NCBI GenBank assembly: GCA_902702965.1
Contig: CACRXP010000729.1
Span: 49,548-113,547 of the forward strand
Reading direction: 5' to 3'
From: Spirometra erinaceieuropaei
Lineage: Eukaryota > Platyhelminthes > Cestoda > Diphyllobothriidea > Diphyllobothriidae
DNA: 64,000 nucleotides
The translations under genes were made by a program, and so were the position numbers. Below the pieces are notes generated by a model, which did not search any database, was not told where the DNA came from, and worked only from the letters and a program-made list of their open reading frames with translations. This document shows, one piece after another, positions 57,401 through 64,000 of this stretch; position 1 is the first letter of the stretch; every line of letters begins with the position of its first letter.

Positions 57401-60400
57401 AGGTTGTTCCTGATGTCTGGGACTCGGATATCCTTGTGCTTGTTTTCAAGATGGGTGATAGGGCAAGATGCGAGGCCTACCGCGGCATAAGTCTCATAGA
57501 GGCTGCTGTGAAGGTCTTCGTCACTGCCCTTCTCAGGCGATTCCAGGCTGTACGTAACTCTAGGAGGAGGTCCAACCAAGCCGAATTTCGTGCTAGGCGT
57601 GGATATGCAGACCAGATATTCACACGGAGACGCTTTCTCGAATTCCGCCATAGCTATCAGGAACCGATGGGCGTCCGCCTTGTTAACTTTGCCGCCGCAT
57701 TCGATTCCGTCCATCGTGAATCCCTGTGGCGGATAATGGCCCTAGACGTTGTACCACCAGAGCTCGTAGCCATGATCAAGGCCTATTAATGTAGGATATA
57801 TTTGCACTTATAAGGGCATCGACAATTGATGGGGGGATCACATTACTTAAGCAGTTTCTTTTTCCGAGTGCAAGAGGATGTGCATTCGAAAGCCGACATC
57901 CTGGCGCGGCTGAAATATCTGGGAATTATGCCGCACGATTACCAATATTACAACCCCACTTGAGCTCTCCTTTATAGTCGACAACGCATTTTAGAATTTC
58001 GCTTGCATTTTATGAGATCAGCCCGTATTCGGTCAAATTCCTACAAATCTACTGGACAGCAGTGTAGATGGATAATGACCCCGAACATATCGCGGTAAAA
58101 ACCCAAAACTTTCTACAGGGAAATAGGCGGATTTATCTGCAATGACCTGAATCTGGTTGCGTATGCATTACACTTGCTGAGGACAAGTCGTCCTAAACAC
58201 AAACGGGAGTTGAGGACAGCTGCACCAAAGACCTGTAATCACATCACCAGGGGAGGAAATCCGGCATCTGGCGGTGTCTGTGGGTCGCAAACCCAAGACT
58301 TTCATTGACCGCAAAGGATCACTAAGCCTCATCGTTGAGTTCATGACTATGTTATTATGTACAGTTGCTTCTGCCCCTTTCAGAAGGGGAGGAGAAGATA
58401 CATAAGTGTGGTAATTTCCGCACCGTTTGGACGCAAATCACCTCAAACCATCGGGTCGTGTCCATCATCGTAATTTCGGCTACAATATGCTGTGGTATAC
58501 AGCTAAAATTATGATAGAATTACAAATGTGATAGTAACTCTGGAACTAATTTCACGCAGAACAGCCGGCTGAGTGGGGGGTTTGTGCGGTGACAACGCAA
58601 AAAACGTCCGGCAGCACGTAGAGGTCGGCACGGTGGAGGACTGCTCGGTGCAAAGAGTGAAATCTGCTAGCGGACACAAGCGCGCAACATAGGCGCAGGG
58701 GTCAGTGCGCGAGTAAATCTACTGACTGCTGTCGCGCGCAACACAGGCCAAAACTGCGTAATTGAGATAGGAAGTCTGACCAAAAAGTGGGCAAATCTGC
58801 TTGGGCAGGTGGGCGCGCCCACGCGCACACACGGACTGGTGCTTATAACATGAGGACTTTTGGCCAGTCGACGTTCACTTGGCGTACAGTCGAAAGGCGG
58901 GAGAGGTAGACAGATGGATAGTGAGGGAGAGAGGAGATAGGCAGAAGGAGAAGAACACGAAAGTGCCTAAGGCGATATCTATTAAGGCCTGACAAAATTC
59001 TGGTTCACTGACTGCTGGTCGATAAAAAGGAAGCGGGAAGAGAGCCGTGGAACGGAGAAGACAATGAGGGTAGCTGAGAATACAACACGATGACACTCTT
59101 TAGGGAACACGACCAAAGCAGCCGAAAGTTACTTCATATACAGCCCGAACAGGGGGTCCAGAAACTAAACATTATGCATCTTGGGGGCAACCCAAGTTGA
59201 GCAAATAAAAAAACGCCTAGCACTGGGTGCAGGTTAGAACACAATCCTCGTAGTCAGTGCGTTTCACAAATGTTGGTACGCTTTCCCTCGAAAACTACAT
59301 GAACAGAAAAGATCTTTCAAACTGGAAACATCAGTTGGCCTCTACAAGAGTGAGGAAGAAGGCCTACAGGCTTACGGGCTAATCCACGCAAAAATTCAGG
59401 TAAAACTTCACGCCTCGCACAGAGAATGGATGAGGCCGTCTCACTGAAACCTGCACTTATCCACTGATTGAAAGTGTGGAAAAAAATTCACGTAAAAGAC
59501 CCTTCACAATGCATGTGTGCATTTAAAGACGAAGTCTTGCATCCACTTGGAAGTTGGTGATTTGGACAGCAACATGCCACCGCTCGCAAGACTTGCTCAA
59601 GGTGGCCTAATCAGCAGTGAGCTGCAAAGGCCCCAAAAATAGCGGGGGCGTGCGAACCCTCGGCGAGTGTTTTAAACAAGCCCCTCATGGAAACAATGTA
59701 GAGTCAATCGCATGAATGCCATGGGATGGTGGTGGCGCTAGGATAGATAACGCACCACATTAGGCCAGGAATGTCGTTCATTCTTTGCGCGATTGCCAAC
59801 AGCGTCACGTGCTTGTGAGATTAATCGCCTCCCCTGGTAGGGTCAGTCCACAAATCTACACAGGTCAAATTAACCAAGCTCTGCAACGATATCCAAACAG
59901 ACACAGAAACGGTCAAAGTCCACAAATGCACGCTTTCGATTATTCATCGACAGGCTTGTACAATAATATACATCACATCCTAAAACTTCGTGTTGGACAG
60001 CCCGCAGACTGAACTGGATCATACTTCCGCCCTCCGCCCCTTATTCGGACATGTCTGCATGCCATCAATCTCCCCCTCCCATCATCCTTGTGTCTTAGTA
60101 GTCTATCACCAACCGTTGCCCTAAGGTGACGCATATTACTGTCCAGGCCGAAAACGTATATTTGCCGACTTCGACTTTCACAATAATCAGAGGCATGCGC
60201 TTCATCGGGGTAGTTTGGTGGCCAGGATGAGCAGCTTGAAATCTGGATGAATAACAGGGAGAGAATAAAAAGTGGCGAGCAGGGTGTCGGGCGTAGTTGC
60301 TTACTAGGGAGTACTGGCGCTGGGTCAAATGATCGGCACCGCCATATTCCTGTAGACTGCGTTGGACTGCCATCTGCACCAGTTGTTCCTCCTCGTCAAT

Positions 60401-60479
60401 TGTGCCAAAGTGTCCTGGAGAATTTTCCTCTACAAGGGATTCGAAAGAGCGATATTTAGTCACAAATGAATCAAAGTGA
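51322..60479 (-). CDS. ANKRD13: ANKRD13-like ubiquitin-binding protein, last three exons
   Basis: ANKRD13 proteins bind Lys63-linked ubiquitin on endocytosed receptors through C-terminal ubiquitin-interacting motifs (UIMs). Their N-terminal half carries ankyrin repeats and a GPCR-chaperone-type domain. Exons here: 60479-60305, 53220-53153, 51490-51322, joined in phase. UIM-like motifs appear in order: EEEQLVQMAVQRSLQEYG, DPEEAMMQTAIEQSFKEG (spanning exons 2 and 3), MEQEYLKALEISRVEVEE, and the terminal ELERILKLSLVEK before TGA. This layout and the Glu/Arg-rich spacer match the C-terminus of vertebrate ANKRD13A/D. The upstream exons were not found between 60480 and 64000 and probably lie off the window. 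The exact 5' edge of the first exon is uncertain. Confidence 0.82.
51491..53152 (-). other. ANKRD13-like intron, 1.7 kb, nothing recognised
   Basis: Bounded by GTACGT and CTATAG. An open frame of 121 codons (51726-52091, minus strand) shows no known motif. No repeat was recognised. Confidence 0.65.
53153..53220 (-). CDS. ANKRD13: ANKRD13-like exon with start of second UIM
   Basis: Twenty-two codons plus two bases: MKRGVIEARPGECVDPEEAM, then MQ and AC. The acceptor is CCCTTTTAG and the donor AC/GTACGT. The reading frame is set by both neighbours. A longer overlapping open frame in another phase gives no UIM. Joined to the next exon it forms EEAMMQTAIEQSFKE, which fits the acidic-hydrophobic-Ala-x3-Ser UIM pattern. 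Confidence 0.72.
55260..57190 (+). mobile_element. LINE family A copy 3, heavily decayed
   Basis: Across several frames on the plus strand: RRPRPQKRLGK-like and YRGTAPLV..TTLLT blocks (upstream of RT), then RIRFYTTFVDLTKIPDTV (compare TFVDLVKAFDTV in the 28 kb copy), MGRVEDNG, SLEAFA-like traces, and ERIVQASA. The tail end has LLWG-like and WRRPQQD sequence. Many stops and indels make it much older than the copy at 27-29 kb. It lies antisense in the ANKRD13-like intron. Confidence 0.62.
57200..57790 (+). mobile_element. LINE family B RT fragment, copy 2
   Basis: A 137-codon open stretch (57376-57789) has TVQVWRNEVVPDVWDSDI, KMGDRARCEAYRGISLIEA, FRARRGYADQIFTRRRFLEF and NFAAAFDSVHRESLWRIMAL, the N-terminal RT blocks of a non-LTR element. 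It stops at AMIKAY followed by TAA, before the YADD region. Upstream plus-strand sequence from about 57200 shows related traces in another frame. Confidence 0.85.
57830..58010 (+). repeat. Dispersed repeat, copy 2 (related to about 7225-7430)
   Basis: GGAATTATGCCGCACGATT and CCAATATTACAACCCCACTT align with the copy in fumarase intron 3. The repeat starts shortly after the family B RT fragment, so it could be part of a composite insertion. Confidence 0.5.
60305..60479 (-). CDS. ANKRD13: ANKRD13-like exon with first UIM
   Basis: It encodes HFDSFVTKYRSFESLVEENS, then DEEEQLVQMAVQRSLQEYGG, and ends RQYSL. The donor is CTA/GTAAGC. The probable acceptor is GTAGCAG/TCAC. A TGA upstream in this frame rules out an extension beyond about 60490. 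Confidence 0.8.
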
Positions 60480-61269
60480 CTGCTACTTTGTTTCACATGT
60501 CAGACCGTCCAAAAGAAACCGTCTCGCACCAGTCAAGACAGACGGGCTGAGGCGTTATCGAGTGTTTAAGGGCGGGAGGGGAGGAGGGGTAAAAACACAT
60601 ATGGCCAGTAGAAATCAGCCCCGGACAATTTCCAATCGCTCCATAAGGCAAATTTAATTGAGAGTTCGTCAGGTAAAGCCATCCCCCACTCCGAGTTGAG
60701 GGGAAATTCCCCTTCACGGAGTTGGGAGACACGACGTGCAGGGAATTCGATTTAATGAGTAAGCGGCAGGCTTCTGCAGATGATCGGAAGATAAGTCAGG
60801 ATTCAGTTAACCCAGACCTCAAAGAGAGTACGGTTCGTTTGCTCGCATGAGTGATAGATGTTGAGGTAAATCTCTAGGAGATCATGAACGTCAATTCGGA
60901 CTAACCATAAAGTAAATGTTTTTCGATAACGCAATCAAACTCACGCAGTAGGTCTTTCAAAGTGCTGGTCAAAGTTAAGACTTAGCGAAAATTTGTTGTG
61001 GACCCTATGTACGTAGGGGAACCTCAGATGAATCCCGGCCGATCCCAGATGACAGATAAAAGAGGATCCACGTACATGTTACTGAAATAACTCCGACGAT
61101 ATGAACGCAAACTGAGGTACACCTCGAGAACAACTAGCTCAAGATGGTAGTCATTATGAAATTCGTAGGTGTAGTCTTGTCCCGCTCCATTCCTGAAGAC
61201 TCACCGAGACATGCAAGAACCGGATGATGGGAGGAATAGGACGACAACAATGTCAGATACTGCCGCAGA
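60480..61269. other. Unassigned sequence upstream of the first ANKRD13-like exon seen
   Basis: No further ANKRD13 exon was recognised. Open frames of 60-80 codons have no motif. Confidence 0.5.
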
Positions 61270-61385
61270 GTAGTGCCTGACGAGCTCATACTAATCTAAG
61301 AATTTCAAGATGATGATGGATTCGAGTGAGAATCCGAAACGTCAGGCAAATAAACTTCTTGTCCCAGTGATCGCATCTTCATCTT
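61270..61385 (+). repeat. Single copy of the hammerhead-like repeat
   Basis: TGCCTGACG (61274-61282) is the exact complement of CGTCAGGCA (61340-61348). Between them are ATGATGA (61310-61316), a perfect 6-bp stem GGATTC/GAATCC (61318-61323 with 61330-61335) and GAAAC (61336-61340). The layout resembles a hammerhead fold with a changed first core base and one extra T. Downstream sequence (ATAAACTTCTTGTCC) matches the ends of the foldback at 49.4-49.7 kb. Confidence 0.5.
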
Positions 61386-61560
61386 CTGAATTTCAAGAAC
61401 GTTTGTCGGAGATATGATCCTCTCCGAGGGAGACCAGCAAAGATAGGAAAGATGGGAACAGCAGAAGTTTAAAACCTATTCCCTTTACCACCCGGTCAAC
61501 CGTACCTCCCGCCCCATCCCCAGACAAGAAATGTGGCCCTGCACAAAACAATGTGCATAA

Positions 61561-61592
<32 letters not shown>
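61561..61592. repeat. (AC)n microsatellite
   Basis: Twelve AC units followed by an interrupted GCACACGC end. Confidence 0.97.
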
Positions 61593-61808
61593 TTCGGTGT
61601 AACATGACACTATGTCATGGCCAGACACATTTCTGACTCGCTGTTCAGTTGACGCCCCCCCCCCTCCCCGCCCACTGCATGCTTCATAATCAGCCTCGGC
61701 TTAGAATTTCTGCCGTCCGTTGCTACTCGACGCTCCCTTTTTCCAGCCGCTTCTCGCTAATAACTCCGCTCAATCATCATTCAACGGGCAAACATTTCGG
61801 ACAGGACA

Positions 61809-61942
61809 CGGGAATAAGGGCTTCCAATACTACAGATGGCCTTGCGCTACATTCAAGGGGGTGGGGTGGTTAGGGAATGGGTACCACTCCCGGAACCTGG
61901 CGTAAGGCCACCTGCATTACGGGGGGGGGGTCCTCATTCCCG
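61809..61942. mobile_element. Foldback element copy 2
   Basis: The left arm CGGGAATAAGGGCTTCC..GATGGCCTTGCGCTACATTC is mirrored at the right end, where the reverse complement reads CGGGAATGAGGACC followed by GGTGGCCTTACGCC. The length is 134 bp. A G10 run inside the right arm is probably replication slippage. It is the same family as 33788-33985. Confidence 0.68.
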
Positions 61943-62770
61943 ACTCTGATGTCCTAACTCAATATGTGTGAAGAAAAGCAGGAAGCACAGTAACAGGCAT
62001 CGGAAGCCGTGGCGTAAAAGTCTGCGGGAAGCCCATCCCTCACTTTTGTAGCTTCCACAGCAGTGCAGCACTATGCAAGCTCAACCAACCGGTTGCTGTG
62101 GGCTTAACTGATCATGAAGTCTGGCAACGGAGACAGGGAGATGGCAAAACACACCCATGAATAGAGAACAGGGAAACCACATTTCGCCCTAAAAGGCCTT
62201 CTTCCCATTAACCGACTCCCGGCACTCATGGGTTTCTTAGACTGGAAGTCAACCTCCTGAAGCTCGGACTCCGGACGAGACAAACAATTACTTTTTTAGA
62301 AGGCGCACAATAGGTCCTCTCTGGTTCCCCTTCCGCAGCAGGTAACATTCTTTGCAGCAACTTCACCAAAGGCGAGGAAGGTGTTATCAATCGAAACGCT
62401 TATTTGTGGCACTAGGAGACAAGTTAAAGTGGGACAGTGATGTCAGAAATAAATTTGAATATGACAGCGAACTGGAAGCACCAGAGGGGAAATTCACTTT
62501 CAGCAAGCAACGGATTGCCAGGGGAGGGGGTGTCCTTTTAGTGGAACACTCCGCCAACACCGCCCCTAGGCCGGACTGTTAGGTTTCTGGGATGAAAATT
62601 CGTGTCCCTGTCCTCTTAGTGACCGTAGATGAGCCTAAGGAATGAGCAGAGGTGCGTCGAAAATACAAGACTGGATGGGAGGGGGGAAAGGAAGAAAGCG
62701 GGGGGGGGACTCAAATGAATGACCTACAATCGACTAATGCTATCAATAGTTTGGACATGCTGAATCGAAA
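61943..62770. other. Unassigned sequence with homopolymer runs
   Basis: It contains a G9 run at about 62700. An open frame of 76 codons (62352-62582, plus strand) has no recognised motif. Confidence 0.5.
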
Positions 62771-62772
62771 TA

Positions 62773-62990
62773 CAGTCGACCCCCGGTATTCGCAGAGGTT
62801 AGGGACCACCGCTACCCGCGAATAGCCAAATGCTTGAGGCTCCTCTAAAACGCTTATAACTGCCAATTTTAATGTTCGAACACCAGATATGCCTTAAACT
62901 GTCATCCCAAAACACTTTAATGTTATTTCAAAGTCATCTTCCAACATTACCCTTAAGAATATATGGCTTACGGCCACACGTGAACACATG
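62773..62990 (+). mobile_element. Pogo/Tigger-like DNA transposon end, solo
   Basis: A TA dinucleotide is followed by CAGTCGACCCCCGGTATTCG, which resembles the terminal inverted repeats of pogo/Tigger elements. A subterminal TATTCGC (62787-62793) is repeated inverted as GCGAATA (about 62818). The sequence CTCCTCTAAAACGCTTATAA follows. No matching opposite end or transposase is seen. The inner limit is a guess. Confidence 0.45.
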
Positions 62991-63159
62991 TGCTGATTTT
63001 AACTATTCACGTCTTCAACATCGGCCCCTTGCTGAAGAAACACACTTCCCACCCCCTTTTTTCTCCTAACAACACTGGGCGATAATTGGACTCGTCATGC
63101 ATGAAAACAAAGTTTCTCCTCTAAGGTCAGTTATTACTTTCGCCGACGGCGACCACGAC

Positions 63160-63241
63160 TGTGATGATGACGATGATGATGATGGTGGTGGTGGCGGCGG
63201 CGGCGGTGGTGGTGGTGGCGGTGGTGAGGATGATGACGATG
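63160..63241. repeat. (GAT)n/(GGT)n/(GGC)n compound microsatellite
   Basis: GATGAT units turn into GGT and GGC units and return to GAT. They are translated as poly-Asp/Gly on one strand or poly-His on the other by overlapping open frames (63097-63357 and 63134-63325). These frames are explained by the repeat and are not called as genes. Confidence 0.95.
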
Positions 63242-64000
63242 CGAGGAAGACGACACGGCAAAAGACGAAATGGAGACAGTCCGAAAGAAGTGGTTCGATG
63301 CTCGATGAATCGTATCGTCCTTCACAAACTGACAGACGAAGAAAGTGTGAAGGATGATGTTCTAGTTAAATTCTAGTGAACCGATGGTCTTTTGGGGAAA
63401 TGAATACGTTGACAGGGCATAAAGGCTTCTTAGCCTTCGATGAAAACGGCTTCCATTTGCCCTGGCACGTCTTTTACAACATTTTAATATCGAAACACAC
63501 TCGCAAAATGCAGCTACCTGAAGACAAAGTGTCTGGAGGGACTGAATACTGTCGGAACAATCTGTTCTCCACAAAAACTGATTCACTACTTGCTTATTAT
63601 ATTCTCAGGCCCAGGGAAAAGTGTCTATGGCGACATCATGTGTAACTAGCGCTGGGCCGACCTCGCCAGATTCGTTTGAGATATGCGGTGGCAAGAGGCT
63701 ACCCAGGTACTAGAAAGTGGACTTCGACGCTGAGGCCAGAAGCCAGTGCCGAGGAAATACACACTGTCTAGGAAGTCACACTTTTCGACAAGAAAATGCC
63801 GACCCACCTGCCTGGGTTTCACACGCTCCGAATGCCCATCGCTTTCCGAAGGTTCGGACTTTGTTCCTCTGACAGGGAGGCATGATTGTTGTGACATGTG
63901 GTAGCAAGATACTGATCGATTGTTATCAGCTTGCACGTTCACACTCGACCACGCGCCTGCCTGGAACACAAACTGTGCGCGTCAGCTCGCGGTGACGGGG
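63242..64000. other. Unassigned sequence at the right edge
   Basis: Open frames of 74-107 codons occur on both strands without recognised motifs. A possible short minus-strand exon near 63800-63860 (CTGTCAG acceptor, CAG/GTGGGT donor) has good splice sites but no recognisable product. Confidence 0.45.

Larger units (their letters stand above)
53221..60304 (-). other. ANKRD13-like intron, 7.1 kb with LINE fragments
   Basis: It contains, antisense to the gene, a decayed family A LINE (about 55260-57190), directly followed by a family B RT fragment (about 57200-57790) and a dispersed repeat (57830-58010). A GC-rich stretch lies at about 58560-58870, with the perfect palindrome GTGGGCGCGCCCAC at 58809-58822. 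The remaining sequence is unassigned. Confidence 0.65.

Noticed and set aside
63097..63357. Asp/Gly-rich and His-rich proteins
   Set aside because: Both frames are produced by a trinucleotide microsatellite.
63780..63870. Possible upstream exon of the ANKRD13-like gene
   Set aside because: Splice sites look fair, but no reading frame resembles the ankyrin or GPCR-chaperone part of the family.

Overview
This is a 64 kb piece of a eukaryotic nuclear genome, best read as a parasitic flatworm. The genes are split into many exons. Introns are either tiny (34-72 nt) or several kb long, and the space between exons is filled with decayed non-LTR retrotransposons (LINEs), foldback/MITE-like elements and microsatellites. 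One LINE family whose reverse transcriptase is followed by C2H2 fingers resembles a family I remember from diphyllobothriidean tapeworms (Spirometra, Dibothriocephalus, Schistocephalus). The phylum is an inference with fair support; the order rests on memory and is weaker.

Three host genes can be reconstructed by homology and splice sites. (1) Positions 65-15803, minus strand: eight exons of a mitochondrial class I (iron-sulfur) fumarate hydratase, 503 codons in one open frame, with the last exon beyond the left edge. (2) Positions 30546-40088, plus strand: a complete 11-exon gene for actin-related protein 10 (ACTR10/Arp11), the pointed-end subunit of dynactin, 405 residues. (3) Positions 51322-60479, minus strand: the last three exons of an ANKRD13-like ubiquitin-binding adaptor carrying its ubiquitin-interacting motifs; the ankyrin half was not found and probably lies off the right edge. 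These are unrelated housekeeping genes with no operon-like arrangement.

Layout: 1-16 kb is the fumarase gene, with very large introns holding a LINE fragment and a young-looking foldback element. 16-30 kb is intergenic and dense in LINE remnants: two C-terminal fragments, a fragment around a damaged catalytic motif, an internally deleted EN-RT element, a MITE, and a 2.9 kb RT-plus-zinc-finger element. 30.5-40.1 kb is ACTR10. 40-51 kb is intergenic with foldbacks, a LINE 3' end and much that I cannot assign. 51.3-60.5 kb is the ANKRD13-like gene, whose 7 kb intron contains two abutting LINE fragments. 60.5-64 kb holds repeats, a pogo-like transposon end and microsatellites.

No tRNA, rRNA, CRISPR array, operon or plasmid feature was recognised. 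The most noteworthy items are two GC-AG micro-introns (one of 34 nt), the retrotransposon with a zinc-finger tail, several foldback families, and repeats with a degenerate hammerhead-ribozyme-like core.
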